NCBI GenBank assembly: GCA_002840845.1
Contig: PHCS01000004.1
Span: 1 to 64,000, forward strand
DNA length: 64,000 bases
Reading direction: 5' to 3'
From: Betaproteobacteria bacterium HGW-Betaproteobacteria-14
GTDB lineage: Bacteria; Pseudomonadota; Gammaproteobacteria; Burkholderiales; Rhodocyclaceae
Numbering within the stretch: the first letter of the stretch is position 1; every line of letters starts with the position of its first letter. Position numbers and translations under genes: made by a program. The notes below the pieces were generated by a model that was not told the origin of the DNA, did not search any database, and was given only the letters and a program-made list of their open reading frames with translations. Shown here piece after piece: positions 1 through 9,754 of the stretch.

Positions 1-216
1 GCGCAGCGCGACCGCCCGAGCCTGCTCGCCCAGTCGGTGTTCATGGGCACCCTGGCGGTGCTGTTTGTCCTGCCGGTGGTGGTCGGCGCCTATGTCGGCA
101 ACTGGCTCGACGGCATGGCGACGGGCTATTCGTTCCGCTGGACGATCGGCCTGATCTTCGCCGGATTGGTGGTGGGCGTCATCAACGTCTACATGTATGT
201 GCGGGAGCGGGACTGA
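1..216 (+). CDS. atpQ: N-ATPase accessory membrane protein, AtpQ/AtpZ-like (3' end only)
   Basis: The frame is open from base 1 and ends with a TGA that shares one base with the atpB ATG. The visible 71 residues hold two hydrophobic segments separated by a GxxxGxWLD motif, and end in a segment closing on NVYMYVRERD. This is the pattern of the small AtpZ/AtpQ (ATPase_gene1) proteins that accompany F-type and N-type ATPase operons and are thought to help c-ring assembly or divalent-cation handling. In the published N-ATPase order (atpDCQRBEFAG) the gene before atpB is atpR, so this call is family-level only. The start lies outside the window. Confidence 0.7.
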   Translation, partial: AQRDRPSLLAQSVFMGTLAVLFVLPVVVGAYVGNWLDGMATGYSFRWTIGLIFAGLVVGVINVYMYVRERD

Positions 217-902
217 TGGAGCGCGCCGCCATAGTCTTCCATCTCGGCCCGCTGGCCATCACGGCGACGGTGCTCACCACCTGGGGCATCATGCTCCTGC
301 TCGGATTCGCCGCCTGGCTGTCCACCCGCCGGCTGTCGCTCGACCCCGGCCCGCTGCAGACCCTGCTGGAGGGCATCGTCTCCGCCATGGACGATGCCAT
401 CCGCGCCATGCTGCCGCAGCGCTCGCAGATGCTGCTGCCGTTCATCGGCACCTTGTGGGTCTATGTGCTGGTCGCCAATCTGACCGGCCTGATCCCAGGA
501 CTGTCCTCGCCGACCGCCAGCCTGTCGGTCACGGCCGGGCTGGCGCTGCTGGTGTTCCTCTCGGTGCACTGGTATGGCATCCGCAGCGAAGGGTTCATCG
601 GCTACATCAAGCACTACCTGAGGCCGAGCCCGATCCTGCTGCCGTTCCACCTCATCAGCGAGGTGTCGCGCACGGTGGCGCTGGCGGTGCGCCTTTTCGG
701 CAACGTCATGAGCCTGGAAATGGCGGCGTTGCTGGTGCTGCTGGTGGCGGGCCTGCTGGTGCCGGTGCCGCTGCTCATGCTGCATGTGATCGAGGCGGTG
801 GTGCAGGCGTACATTTTCGGCGTGCTCGCGCTGGTATACATTTCCGGCGCGATGCAGTCGCAACAGACGGTTTCCGATTCGGATCAGGAGGGCAGTTCAT
901 GA
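216..902 (+). CDS. atpB: N-type ATPase subunit a
   Basis: A 228-aa polytopic membrane protein with about five to six hydrophobic segments. The ion-channel helix carries the essential arginine in the conserved context ALAVRLFGN, followed by the terminal helix with IEAVVQAYIFGVLALVYISGA. This is the stator subunit that, with the c-ring, conducts H+ or Na+ across the inner membrane. It is shorter than the usual 270-aa bacterial subunit a, as expected for N-ATPases, whose a subunits have a reduced N-terminus. The start overlaps the upstream stop by one base and the end overlaps atpE by four, so translation is coupled. Confidence 0.95.
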   Translation: MERAAIVFHLGPLAITATVLTTWGIMLLLGFAAWLSTRRLSLDPGPLQTLLEGIVSAMDDAIRAMLPQRSQMLLPFIGTLWVYVLVANLTGLIPGLSSPTASLSVTAGLALLVFLSVHWYGIRSEGFIGYIKHYLRPSPILLPFHLISEVSRTVALAVRLFGNVMSLEMAALLVLLVAGLLVPVPLLMLHVIEAVVQAYIFGVLALVYISGAMQSQQTVSDSDQEGSS

Positions 903-1165
903 GCGACATGACGTGGTTTACGGTGCTTTCGACCCTGGGCGCCGCCCTGGCGATCGCCATCGGGGTGATGTTCCCGGCACTGGCGATGGGGCGGGCGATC
1001 AGCCAGGCGCTGGATGCGCTGGCGCGCCAGCCGGAGTCGGAAAAATCCATCCTGCGCACGCTGTTCATCGGCCTGGCGATGATCGAATCGCTGGCCATCT
1101 ACGTGCTGGTGATCGTGCTGATCATCCTGTTCCGCAATCCGCTGCTCGAATACCTCGTCAAATAG
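899..1165 (+). CDS. atpE: N-type ATPase subunit c (rotor ring proteolipid)
   Basis: An 88-aa helical hairpin. Helix 1 ends in the polar-loop motif ARQPE; helix 2 carries the ion-binding carboxylate Glu63 in the context MIESLAIY. The start is an ATG inside the last codons of atpB. Compared with classical Na+-binding c subunits, Ser64 and Tyr68 of the Na+ signature are present, but the position after the serine is Leu65 instead of Thr, and the helix-1 position that is Gln in Na+ rings (often Glu in N-ATPases) is Met30. I infer proton rather than sodium coupling. It forms the membrane rotor with AtpB and AtpF. Confidence 0.94.
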   Translation: MSDMTWFTVLSTLGAALAIAIGVMFPALAMGRAISQALDALARQPESEKSILRTLFIGLAMIESLAIYVLVIVLIILFRNPLLEYLVK

Positions 1166-1179
1166 CGCGGGGGCACGCC

Positions 1180-1929
1180 GTGGAAGTCGACTGGACCACC
1201 TTTGCGCTCGAGATCATCAATTTCCTGATCCTCGTCTGGATCCTGAAGCGCTTCTTCTACCATCCCGTCCTCGATGTCATTGCGCGTCGGCGCGCCGGCA
1301 TCGAAAAGGAAATGGCCGATGCAAAGGCCGTCGAGGAGAAGGCGCGCGTGCTGGAGCAGCAATACGAGAACCGGTTGGCCGACTGGGAGAAGGAGCGCGA
1401 TGGCGCGCGCGCCAGGCTGGCCGAGGAGATCGCGCGGGAGCGCGAGCACCTCATGGCCGGCGTCAATGCCGCCATCGAGGCGGAGCGCGAAAGGAATCGC
1501 GTGCTGGACGAGCGCCACCGGCTGGAGCTGCGCCGCACGGCGGAAGAACAGGCGCTGGCGCAGGGCGCAGCCTTCACGGCCCGGCTCATGTCGCGGCTGG
1601 CCGACGAAGGGCTGGATGGGCGCATCGTCGAGTCCGTGGTCGCCGACCTGCAGCGGCTGACTTTGGAGCAGAAGCGCACGCTGGCCGTCGCGGCCGCCGA
1701 GGCCGGGGCGACTGTGCGCGTCGCCACGGCGCGCGCGCTGCGCGATGACGCGCGCAAGGCCTTGTGCGGCGCCCTGACGGAGGCGCTGCAGCGGACGCTG
1801 CCGGAGGAATTCGTGATCGACGAGAACCTCATCGGCGGCGTGCGGGTCACGATCGGGCCGTGGGTGCTGCATGCCAATCTGGGCGACGACCTGCAGTTCT
1901 TTGCCGGGGGCGCGCGGCGTGCATTGTGA
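1180..1929 (+). CDS. atpF: N-type ATPase subunit b with delta-like C-terminal domain
   Basis: A 249-aa protein starting at a GTG (VEVDWTTF) that directly precedes a single N-terminal membrane helix of about residues 6-26, followed by a long charged coiled coil (about 40-150). The C-terminal part ends in [18 protein letters not shown], which resembles the C-terminal signature of F1 delta/OSCP subunits. No separate delta gene lies in the operon, so this subunit probably supplies both peripheral-stalk functions, as described for N-ATPases. Its end overlaps the atpA start by 11 bases. Confidence 0.9.
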   Translation: MEVDWTTFALEIINFLILVWILKRFFYHPVLDVIARRRAGIEKEMADAKAVEEKARVLEQQYENRLADWEKERDGARARLAEEIAREREHLMAGVNAAIEAERERNRVLDERHRLELRRTAEEQALAQGAAFTARLMSRLADEGLDGRIVESVVADLQRLTLEQKRTLAVAAAEAGATVRVATARALRDDARKALCGALTEALQRTLPEEFVIDENLIGGVRVTIGPWVLHANLGDDLQFFAGGARRAL

Positions 1930-3415
1930 CCCCGACGCGCTGTCCCTGCCCCTGGCCGCGCAGGCGGCCCGGCTCAAGGATTACGCCTTCGGGCTGCGCC
2001 TGACCGAGCAGGGCAGGGTGGTCTCGGTGGGCGACGGCATCGCCTGGATTTCCGGACTGCCCTCGGCGAGCATGGACGAGATCATCCTCCTCGGCGACGG
2101 CAGCGAAGCCCTGGTGTTCCATCTGGCGAGCGACCAGGTCGGCACGATCCTGCTGCGCCAGACTGCGCGCCTGAGCGCCGGCACGGTGGCTTATCTCTCC
2201 GGCCGCCGGCTCGGCATCGGCGTCGGCGACGACCTGATCGGCCGCGTCGTCGACCCGCTCGGCAACCCGCTCGACGGCAGGAGCGCGCCGCAGCCCTCGG
2301 CGCGACGCAACCTCGACGTCGCCTCGCCGCCCATCGTCGTGCGCGATTTCGTCAGCCGGCCGCTGCATACCGGCAACAAGATCGTCGACACCCTGATCCC
2401 CATCGGCAAGGGCCAGCGCCAGCTCATCATCGGCGACAACGGTTCGGGCAAGAGCGCGCTGGCCATCGACACCGTGATCAACCAGAAGGGCAAGAACGTG
2501 CTGTGCGTCTACGTCCTCATCGGACAGAAACGCTCGGCCGTGGCCGGCACCCTCGAGACCCTCAGGCGCGCCGGCGCGCTCGACTACACCACGCTCGTCG
2601 TGGCCGAGGCGACGGCCATGCCGGGCCTCAAGTACCTGGCGCCCTTTTCCGGCTGCACGCTGGCGGAGGCATGGACCTGGCAGGGCCGCGACACCCTGGT
2701 GGTGTACGACGACATCACCACCCACGCGCGCACCTACCGCGAGCTGTCGCTGCTGCTGCGCCGCCCCCCCGGCCGCGAGGCCTACCCGGGGGACATCTTC
2801 TACCTGCATTCGCGGCTGCTGGAACGCTCGACCTGCCTGGCGCCGGATCACGGCGGCGGCAGCATGACCGCGCTGCCCATCGTCGAGACCGAGCAGGGCG
2901 AGGTGTCGTCCTACATTCCGACCAACCTGATCTCGATCACCGACGGACAGATCTATCTCGACCAGGCGCTGTTCGCGCGCGGCTTCCTGCCGGCCATCGA
3001 CATCACGCGCTCGGTGTCGCGCATCGGCGGCAAGGCGCAGGACGCGGCCATCAAGAAGGAGGCCGGGCGCATCAAGCTCGATTACCTGCAGTTCCTCGAA
3101 CTGGAGGTGTTCACGCGCTTCGGCTCCAAGCTCGAGGCGAGCATGGAGGCGCGCATCCGGCGCGGGCAGTTGCTGCGCGAGATCCTCAAGCAGGAGCGGC
3201 TCGACCCCCTGCCGGAGACGTTCCACATGGCGTGGCTGGTGGCCTACAACGAAGGGCTGCTCGACGGCCGCGATGCGGAAGCCGTGCGCAAGGATCTGCA
3301 GGCCCTGCGGCGCGGCGCCGAGGAATCCGGCCTGGCCGTGACGAGCGGGCGCGAGCAGTGGCGCGAGGCGGTCGGCGCCTGGCTGCGGGAGGAGCGGCAT
3401 GACGCGGCGGCGTGA
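1919..3415 (+). CDS. atpA: N-type ATPase subunit alpha
   Basis: 498 aa from a GTG start that overlaps atpF; this start is preferred to an upstream ATG at 1871 because it removes an N-terminal stretch that is out-of-frame coding sequence of atpF, and a G-rich ribosome-binding stretch lies about 10 bases before it. The nucleotide site reads GDNGSGKS (about residues 172-179), a valid P-loop but unlike the usual GDRQTGKT of F-type alpha. The region ending in [10 protein letters not shown] matches the alpha signature near the catalytic interface. It is the non-catalytic hexamer subunit of the soluble headpiece. Confidence 0.94.
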   Translation: MHCDPDALSLPLAAQAARLKDYAFGLRLTEQGRVVSVGDGIAWISGLPSASMDEIILLGDGSEALVFHLASDQVGTILLRQTARLSAGTVAYLSGRRLGIGVGDDLIGRVVDPLGNPLDGRSAPQPSARRNLDVASPPIVVRDFVSRPLHTGNKIVDTLIPIGKGQRQLIIGDNGSGKSALAIDTVINQKGKNVLCVYVLIGQKRSAVAGTLETLRRAGALDYTTLVVAEATAMPGLKYLAPFSGCTLAEAWTWQGRDTLVVYDDITTHARTYRELSLLLRRPPGREAYPGDIFYLHSRLLERSTCLAPDHGGGSMTALPIVETEQGEVSSYIPTNLISITDGQIYLDQALFARGFLPAIDITRSVSRIGGKAQDAAIKKEAGRIKLDYLQFLELEVFTRFGSKLEASMEARIRRGQLLREILKQERLDPLPETFHMAWLVAYNEGLLDGRDAEAVRKDLQALRRGAEESGLAVTSGREQWREAVGAWLREERHDAAA

Positions 3416-4277
3416 CCTGGTCCGGCGCATCGGCGCCTACACCGAGATCAGCGGCATCATGGTCGCCATGAAGAACCTGGCCTTCGTGGAGACGCGGCGG
3501 TTGGCGGGCTTCCTCGACATGCAGCGCCAGGCCGTGGCCATGATCGAGGAAGCGGCAGCGGATTTCCTCGGTTTCTACGGCGATCGCCTGAACCACGCGC
3601 CGCCGGCCGCGCAGATGCACCTGCTGATCGGCTCCGAGCGCGGCTTTTGCGGCGACTTCAACGACGCCCTGCTGGCCAAGGTGCGGCAGCACCCGGGAAC
3701 GATGGATGGAACGGCGCCGGTGATCGCTGTCGGCAGCCGGCTGGCGGCGCGGCTGCAGGACGCCGCCGGCGTGGCCGCCTTCATCGAGGGGCCCAGCGTG
3801 GGGGAGGAGGTGCAGCCGGTGCTGGTGCGGCTGGTGCAGCAGTTGCGCGAGCTGCAGCAGCGGCATCGCGGCGAACCGCTGCAGGGCCTGACCGCGCATT
3901 ACCATGGCGGCGAGAACGGCGAGCCTGTCTCCCGGCGCCTGCTGCCGATGCCGGAGCGCGGCAAGCCCGGGGCGCAGCAAGCCTACCCGCCCCTGCTCAA
4001 TCTCGCCCCGTTCGATTTCTTTTCGCAGCTGACGGATCAATACCTCTTCGCGGTGCTGCACGAAGTCTTCTACCAGTCGCTGATGGCGGAGAACCGGCAG
4101 CGGCTCGAGCACATGGACAATGCACTGCGCAAGCTCGACAAGGACATGGCGCGACTGCGCCAGCAGCACAACCGCCTGCGTCAGGAGGAGATCGTCGAGG
4201 AGATCGAAGTCATCCTGCTCAGCGCCGAGGCCCTGCAGGGCGAGCTGCGCCGTCCGCGCGCGCCGGCCGCAGCCTGA
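3399..4277 (+). CDS. atpG: N-type ATPase subunit gamma
   Basis: 292 aa. The N-terminal helix ([24 protein letters not shown]) and C-terminal helix ([24 protein letters not shown]) form the expected antiparallel coiled-coil shaft with a variable globular middle. This is the central rotor that couples the headpiece to the c-ring. It overlaps atpA by 17 bases and is the last gene of the operon; gamma is the last gene in known N-ATPase operons too. The beta and epsilon genes (atpD, atpC) should lie upstream of the window. Confidence 0.93.
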   Translation: MTRRRDLVRRIGAYTEISGIMVAMKNLAFVETRRLAGFLDMQRQAVAMIEEAAADFLGFYGDRLNHAPPAAQMHLLIGSERGFCGDFNDALLAKVRQHPGTMDGTAPVIAVGSRLAARLQDAAGVAAFIEGPSVGEEVQPVLVRLVQQLRELQQRHRGEPLQGLTAHYHGGENGEPVSRRLLPMPERGKPGAQQAYPPLLNLAPFDFFSQLTDQYLFAVLHEVFYQSLMAENRQRLEHMDNALRKLDKDMARLRQQHNRLRQEEIVEEIEVILLSAEALQGELRRPRAPAAA

Positions 4278-4345
4278 TCCCGGCCGCACCGGCCATGCGG
4301 GCCGCCCGTTTCGGGTATGATGGCGCGGTTTTTTCCCCATAGCCG

Positions 4346-4981
4346 ATGGAATTCCTCGCCCTCCTCTGGGACATCGCCGTCCACCTCGACAAGCACCTCG
4401 CCGCGCTGCTGGCGCAGTATGGCCTGTGGGTGTACGCCATTCTCTTTCTCATCATCTTTTCCGAGACCGGCTTCGTCGTGACGCCCTTCCTGCCGGGCGA
4501 CTCGCTGCTCTTCGTCGCCGGCGCCCTGGCCGGGGCGGGCAGCATGGACATGTGGCTGCTGAACGGCACGCTCATCGCCGCGGCCGTGCTCGGCAACAGC
4601 GTGAACTACTCGATCGGCCGCTATCTCGGGCCGAAGGTGTTCCATTGGGAGAACTCGCGCTTCTTCAACAAGGCGGCGCTGATGAAGACCCACGTCTTCT
4701 ACGAGCGCCACGGCGGCAAGACGCTGATCCTCTCCCGCTTCATCCCCATCCTGCGCACCTTCGCGCCCTTCGTCGCCGGCATCGGTGCCATGACCTACCT
4801 GCGCTTCCAGGCCTTCAACGTCTCGGGCGCCCTGCTGTGGGTGATGTCCCTCACCGTGGCAGGCTACCTTTTCGGCAACCTGCCCATGGTGAAGAACAAC
4901 CTGTCGCTGGTGATTCTCGCCATCATCGTCATTTCCGTACTGCCGGCCGTCATCGGTTATCTCAGGCATCGCGCCACCTAG
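4346..4981 (+). CDS. DedA-family membrane protein
   Basis: A 211-aa polytopic inner-membrane protein. Family features are the re-entrant motif [17 protein letters not shown], the GRYLG segment, and the R-hairpin region [16 protein letters not shown] with its conserved arginine and proline residues. DedA proteins are linked to undecaprenyl-phosphate or phospholipid recycling and to proton-motive-force maintenance. A possible promoter with a TATGAT hexamer lies at 4316-4321, so it is probably transcribed separately from atpG, 68 bases upstream. The specific substrate is unknown. Confidence 0.92.
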   Translation: MEFLALLWDIAVHLDKHLAALLAQYGLWVYAILFLIIFSETGFVVTPFLPGDSLLFVAGALAGAGSMDMWLLNGTLIAAAVLGNSVNYSIGRYLGPKVFHWENSRFFNKAALMKTHVFYERHGGKTLILSRFIPILRTFAPFVAGIGAMTYLRFQAFNVSGALLWVMSLTVAGYLFGNLPMVKNNLSLVILAIIVISVLPAVIGYLRHRAT

Positions 4982-5035
4982 CCTTGCCGCTGCAGGGCGG
5001 GCAGCCGTAATAACTTTGTGAATTGTCGAAGCCTA

Positions 5036-5065
5036 TTGACACTATCCACGACAACGGAATAAATT
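5036..5065 (+). promoter_or_regulatory. Probable sigma-70 promoter of the HD-GYP gene
   Basis: TTGACA (5036-5041), an 18-base gap and TAAATT (5060-5065) lie in the gene-free stretch before the sensor gene. The predicted leader of about 110 bases includes a six-base-pair hairpin (GCTTGC/GCAAGC, about 5088-5108). No known riboswitch consensus, including c-di-GMP classes, was recognised. Confidence 0.45.
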
Positions 5066-5181
5066 GACTCTGGATATGACGGGGGCTTGCCGAAAACCCG
5101 CAAGCAACCCGCGCCATGCGCTGTTTAGCCAAATCAGGTTAAAAGGGCAACAACAAGAATAACAGCGACAGGATTCAGGCA

Positions 5182-8100
5182 ATGCATGAATCGCTCAGCA
5201 CTAACCGGCCGGCCAACAGGCTTACGCCGGCACGCGTTACGCTGCTCTACGCGGTGTTTGCCGCCCTGTGGATCGTCGCCTCCGGCTATCTGCTGAACCT
5301 GGCGACGGCGGATCCGGTCTTGCTCGCGCGCTTCGAACTGGCCAAGGGCCTGGCCTTCGTTGCGGTCACCAGCATCCTGCTGTACCTCCTGCTCCGCTTC
5401 TGGCGCGATCTCGTCGCCGACCCCGATGATACCGCCGCACTGATTCCGGGCACGCGCCGCCTGGCCGGCATATTCCTCGCCCTGGCGCTGGTCGTGCCGC
5501 TCATGGGTTTCGGCATCGTCAGGCTGCACAGTCCGCAGATGGAGCGCGAGACCTTCGACAATCTGCGCACCATCGCCGATCTCAAGGCGACGCAAATCGA
5601 TACCTGGGTGACCGAGCGCGTCGGCGACGGCATCGCACTGGCGGACAGCAAGGGTTTCGTTGCCCGGGTGGCAGAACTGCAGCGCAGCGGCAGCGCGAAG
5701 GAAAGCGACACCATCCGCATTCGCCTGGAACTGCTGATCAAGGGGATGGGATACGAATCGATCGTCCTGCTCGACGCTGCCGGCGCGCCGATCATGAGCC
5801 TGGGCGAAGCACATCGGTTTTCGGAAGAAACGCTGCAACTGACGCAGGCGGCACTGGCGGATGGCGCAGTGCGGCGCGGCCGGCTGTATTTCGATGCCGA
5901 CAGCCACACGCACGTGGATTTCGTCGCACCCCTGCTGCACGAAGTCGCGGGGCAGCGTCGGCTGGTGGGCGCCGTGCTGCTGCACATGGATCCGGCGCGC
6001 TTTCTATTCCCTTACATCGAAACCTGGCCCGGCGCCAGCCTCAGCGCCGAGACCCAGCTGGTGCGCCGCGAGGGTGATCGGATCGAGTTCCTCAACCAGC
6101 TGCGGCACCGCCCTGGCGAGGCATTGCCGGTGCGATTGCCTGCGAACGAATCGATGCTTCCCGCCGCCATCGCCATTCGCGAAGGCCGCCCCGGCAGCAT
6201 GAGCGGCGTGGATTACCGCGGCGTGCCGGTGCTGGCCGCCTATCGGCCCGTGGCGGGCACCGACTGGTTCCTCATCGCCAAGATCGACCGCGACGAGGCG
6301 CTCGCTCCCGTGCGCGACCTGGCCATGTGGGTCAGCCTGGTGGCCTTCTTTGCTGTGGCCGCCATCGGCGTCGCGGTGCTGATGCTGTGGCGCCAGCAGC
6401 AGCGCGCCCACCGCCTGCATCTCAAGGCACAGGCGTCGGCGGTCTTGCGCCAGAGCGAGGCGCGCTACCGCGCGGCGACCGAGTCGGCGGGGGATGCCAT
6501 CATCAGCGCCGATGCCGCCGGCAACATCGTGAGCTGGAATCCCTCTGCGGCATGCCTGTTCGGCCACACGGAAGCCGAAGCGCTCGGCCAGCCGCTGACC
6601 TTGCTGATGCCTGCCGCGCTGCAGCAGCGCCACCTCGAAGGCATGGCGCGCCTGCGTGCAGGCGGTGCGCCGCACCTCATCGGCAAGGCGGTCGAGGTGA
6701 CCGGCCGGCGCAAGGATGGCGGCGAATTCCCGATGGAGCTGTCGCTCGCCCGCTGGCAGACGGACGAGGGCGTTTTCTATACCGGCATCCTGCGCGACAT
6801 CGCCGAGCGCAAGCGCGCCGACACTCTGCTGCGGCGGCAGAAGGACCTCTACGACACGCTGTCGCAGACCAACCAGACGATCGTGCGCTGCAGCGACCAG
6901 CATTCCCTTTTCGCCGAGATCTGCCGCATCGCTGTCGAGCACGGCCGCTTCAGGTTCGCCTGGATCGGCCTGCTCGATGCCGCCAGGAATCGGGTCCTGC
7001 CGCGCGCCCGCTTCGGCGAGGACGCCGGCTACATCGACAGGGTGCATGCCGTGCGCACTGCGGACGATCCAGAAGGCGGCCAGGTCCTGGCCACGCAGGC
7101 CGTCCTCTCCGGCAGTCACGCCATCAGCAATGATTTCCTGTCCGATGCGGCGCTGTCCCCCTGGCATGACGAGGCGCGCAATGCCGGCATTCGCGCCGCG
7201 GGCGCCTTCCCCATTCGCCGCGGCGGCGCGGTGATCGGCACGCTGAATCTTTACGCTGCGGAGCCGGGCTTCTTCGATGCGGAGGTCCTGAGTACCCTCG
7301 ACGAAATGTCCACCGACATCTCCTTCGCCCTCGACAATCTGGACCGTTCGGCGGCGCTGGCAGCGGCGGAGGAGCAGTTCCGCGGCCTCGTCGAGCAGGC
7401 CATAGCCGGCATCTACATCATCCAGGACGACCGCATCGCGTATGTCAATCAGCGCTGCGCCGAGATCCTCGGTTACGGGAAGGCAGAAGCGCTGATCGGC
7501 GCCGATCCGCTGCTGCTGGTGGTCGAGGCCGACCGCGCGAAGGTGATGGAGAACATGCAAAGGCTGCACGACGGCGTGGTGCAGAGCCTGACTTTCGAGT
7601 TTGCCACCTTGCGCCCGGACGGCACGGCGGTCGACATCGGCCTGCACGGCGCCCGCGCCACGCATCGCGGCCGGCAGGCGATCATCGGCTTGCTGCAGGA
7701 CATTTCGGAAAAAAAACGCGCCGAGGAACAGATCGCGCGCTACGTCAAGCAGCTCGAAGGCGCCTTCATGCGCACCGTGGAAGTGGCCACCACGCTGAGC
7801 GAGATGCGCGATCCCTACACCGCCGGCCATGAGAAGCGCGTGGCGGCGATCGCCGTGGCCATCGGCGCCGAACTGGGCTACGACGCGCGCAGCCAGGAAG
7901 GACTGCGTGTCGCCGGCTACCTGCACGATGTCGGCAAGATCACCATTCCTGCGGAGATTCTCTCCAAGCCCGGTAGTCTGAGCCCAATCGAATACGAGAT
8001 GATCAAGGGGCATTCCCGCGCCAGCTACGAGGTTCTGAAAGAGGTGGAGTTTCCCTGGCCGGTGGCCGAGATCGCCCTGCAGCACCATGAACGCATGGAC

Positions 8101-8334
8101 GGCAGCGGCTATCCGCGGGGACTGAAAGGGGATGCGATCCTGCCGGAAGCGCGCATCATGGCGGTGGCCGATGTTGTAGAGGCGATGTCCTCGCACCGGC
8201 CCTATCGCGCGAGCCTTGGCATCGAGGCAGCGCTGGAGGAGATCGTGCGAGGCCGTGCAACGGCCTACGATGCTGTAGTGGCGGACGCATGCCTGCGACT
8301 CTTCCGCGAGAAAGGGTACCGTTTGCCGGACTGA
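5182..8334 (+). CDS. Membrane-bound PAS-GAF-PAS HD-GYP c-di-GMP phosphodiesterase
   Basis: 1050 aa. Order: two N-terminal membrane helices (about 17-37, 52-72), a third at 95-115, a large periplasmic cache-like sensor (about 120-375), a fourth helix (380-403), PAS (425-545), GAF (555-725), a second PAS (730-850) and HD-GYP (865-1045). The catalytic HD pair is in LHDVGK (915-916) and the GYP motif is intact in DGSGYPRGL (976-978). HD-GYP domains hydrolyse cyclic di-GMP, so this protein likely lowers c-di-GMP in response to an extracellular ligand and possibly a redox or small-molecule signal. There is no GGDEF or EAL domain. The ligand cannot be inferred. It stands alone between dedA and a lipoprotein gene. 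Confidence 0.93.
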   Translation: MHESLSTNRPANRLTPARVTLLYAVFAALWIVASGYLLNLATADPVLLARFELAKGLAFVAVTSILLYLLLRFWRDLVADPDDTAALIPGTRRLAGIFLALALVVPLMGFGIVRLHSPQMERETFDNLRTIADLKATQIDTWVTERVGDGIALADSKGFVARVAELQRSGSAKESDTIRIRLELLIKGMGYESIVLLDAAGAPIMSLGEAHRFSEETLQLTQAALADGAVRRGRLYFDADSHTHVDFVAPLLHEVAGQRRLVGAVLLHMDPARFLFPYIETWPGASLSAETQLVRREGDRIEFLNQLRHRPGEALPVRLPANESMLPAAIAIREGRPGSMSGVDYRGVPVLAAYRPVAGTDWFLIAKIDRDEALAPVRDLAMWVSLVAFFAVAAIGVAVLMLWRQQQRAHRLHLKAQASAVLRQSEARYRAATESAGDAIISADAAGNIVSWNPSAACLFGHTEAEALGQPLTLLMPAALQQRHLEGMARLRAGGAPHLIGKAVEVTGRRKDGGEFPMELSLARWQTDEGVFYTGILRDIAERKRADTLLRRQKDLYDTLSQTNQTIVRCSDQHSLFAEICRIAVEHGRFRFAWIGLLDAARNRVLPRARFGEDAGYIDRVHAVRTADDPEGGQVLATQAVLSGSHAISNDFLSDAALSPWHDEARNAGIRAAGAFPIRRGGAVIGTLNLYAAEPGFFDAEVLSTLDEMSTDISFALDNLDRSAALAAAEEQFRGLVEQAIAGIYIIQDDRIAYVNQRCAEILGYGKAEALIGADPLLLVVEADRAKVMENMQRLHDGVVQSLTFEFATLRPDGTAVDIGLHGARATHRGRQAIIGLLQDISEKKRAEEQIARYVKQLEGAFMRTVEVATTLSEMRDPYTAGHEKRVAAIAVAIGAELGYDARSQEGLRVAGYLHDVGKITIPAEILSKPGSLSPIEYEMIKGHSRASYEVLKEVEFPWPVAEIALQHHERMDGSGYPRGLKGDAILPEARIMAVADVVEAMSSHRPYRASLGIEAALEEIVRGRATAYDAVVADACLRLFREKGYRLPD

Positions 8335-8396
8335 TTGACTGCCGTACCGAGCCTTTCTGCATGGCGTCTGACACGGCCTTTGCGCTATCATTGGCC

Positions 8397-9104
8397 ATGT
8401 TTTCCCGGCTTATCCCATTGATTATTTTGCCTCTGCTGGCTGGGTGCGTGACAACGGGCACGACGCCGCGCAAGCCCGCCGCCGGTTTCGACCCAAACCA
8501 GATTGCCAAGTCCGACATCGACCGTGTCGCCGAGTCGCATCAGCGGGAAGTTTTCGCCAGCCTCAGGCTGCTCACGGAAAAGCTCTACCGGCGCAATCCG
8601 CGCGAATGGCGCAAGGGTGGCCAGGCCAGCCTGGAGGCGGCGGTGGCGCGCATTTTCGAAGTCGATCATGGCTGGAAATTCGCCGAGCTGGAGGGCCGGC
8701 GCGGCACGGACGCCATCCATCTCGCTTTTCGCGAAGACTATGCGGGCGATCGCGTTCTGGCCTTCACTGTTGGCCTCGGCGGCATGGTGCAGACGGCTTT
8801 CAACGACAAGACCGAGTTGTTCATTCTCGACGACCTCGACCCGCAGGCGCTGTTCAATGCCGCGCGCAACGTCGAAATCGCCGTGTGGAAGCTGTCGAAT
8901 GCGAAGACGGCGAGCGGCGAGCTGGTTTTGCTTTCGAACGAAGCAAACGGACCGGTGAGAAACCTCTCCTTCGAGCGCGAGTTTGGCAAGATGATCGGCA
9001 GTCTCGATGTGCTCTCGAAGATCATCGCCGACAAGACCAACCGTCTCGTGGTCAAGGTTTTCCAGAACCTCGCCACGGCCATCTTCCTCCCGGTTAAATT
9101 CTGA
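8397..9104 (+). CDS. Predicted outer-membrane or periplasmic lipoprotein of unknown function
   Basis: 235 aa from the ATG that gives a signal peptide ending in LLAGC, a good lipobox with Cys17 as the lipidated residue; an in-frame upstream extension would bury that signal. The mature part is soluble, mixed alpha/beta, without a family I recognise. It ends one base into purN (TGATG), suggesting coupled translation, but nothing indicates a shared function with purine synthesis. Confidence 0.85.
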   Translation: MFSRLIPLIILPLLAGCVTTGTTPRKPAAGFDPNQIAKSDIDRVAESHQREVFASLRLLTEKLYRRNPREWRKGGQASLEAAVARIFEVDHGWKFAELEGRRGTDAIHLAFREDYAGDRVLAFTVGLGGMVQTAFNDKTELFILDDLDPQALFNAARNVEIAVWKLSNAKTASGELVLLSNEANGPVRNLSFEREFGKMIGSLDVLSKIIADKTNRLVVKVFQNLATAIFLPVKF

Positions 9105-9754
9105 TGAAGTCCATTGTCATCCTCATCTCCGGCCGCGGCAGCAACATGGAAGCCATGTTGGCGGCCGATCTGCCCTGCCGCATCGCCGCGGTGATCAGCA
9201 ACAAGGCCGACGCCAAGGGGCTCGAAACGGCCCGTGACCACGGCATCGCCACCGCCGTGGTGGCGCATGCGGAGCATGCCTCGCGCGAGTTGTTCGATGC
9301 CGCGCTGGCGGCCGAGATCGACCGCCACCGGCCCGACTTGGTGGTCCTCGCCGGCTTCATGCGCATCCTCGGCGATGACTTCGTGCGCCGCTACCACGGC
9401 CGCCTGATGAACATCCATCCCTCGCTGCTGCCGGCCTTTCCCGGCCTGCATACCCACCGGCGCGCCCTCGAGGCGGGCTGCCGCATCCACGGCTGCACGG
9501 TGCATTTCGTCACGCCGGCGCTCGACAGCGGGCCTGTCGTCATCCAGGCGGCCGTGCCGGTGTTCGCGGAAGACAGCGAGGCGACGCTCGCTGCGCGCGT
9601 GCTGACGCAGGAGCACTTTGCCTATCCGCAGGCGGTGCGCTGGTTTGTCGAGGGACGGCTGACGCTCGGGCGCGATGGCCGCGTCCTGCTGAGCGGCGAA
9701 CGGCGAGATGGGGACGTCTTGCTGTCACCGGCGCCTGACCACCCCAAGTCATGA
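9104..9754 (+). CDS. purN: Phosphoribosylglycinamide formyltransferase (GART)
   Basis: 216 aa. Transfers formyl from 10-formyl-tetrahydrofolate to GAR in de novo purine synthesis, in the cytosol. The N-terminal SGRGSNMEA loop binds the phosphoribosyl group, and the catalytic Asn-His-Asp triad is visible in MNIHPSLLPAFPGLHTH and in the downstream TPALDSGPVV. Length and motifs are normal. purE and purK are in the same window, about 31 kb away on the other strand. Confidence 0.97.
   Translation: MKSIVILISGRGSNMEAMLAADLPCRIAAVISNKADAKGLETARDHGIATAVVAHAEHASRELFDAALAAEIDRHRPDLVVLAGFMRILGDDFVRRYHGRLMNIHPSLLPAFPGLHTHRRALEAGCRIHGCTVHFVTPALDSGPVVIQAAVPVFAEDSEATLAARVLTQEHFAYPQAVRWFVEGRLTLGRDGRVLLSGERRDGDVLLSPAPDHPKS

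Noticed and set aside
1847-3430. A 527-codon minus-strand frame opposite atpA
   Set aside because: atpA is unmistakable on the plus strand.
5066-5181. A c-di-GMP riboswitch in front of the HD-GYP gene
   Set aside because: A GC hairpin exists but the GEMM-I or GEMM-II consensus segments are missing.
6004-8391. A 795-codon minus-strand frame opposite the HD-GYP sensor
   Set aside because: Same shadow effect; the plus-strand product has intact PAS, GAF and HD-GYP motifs.
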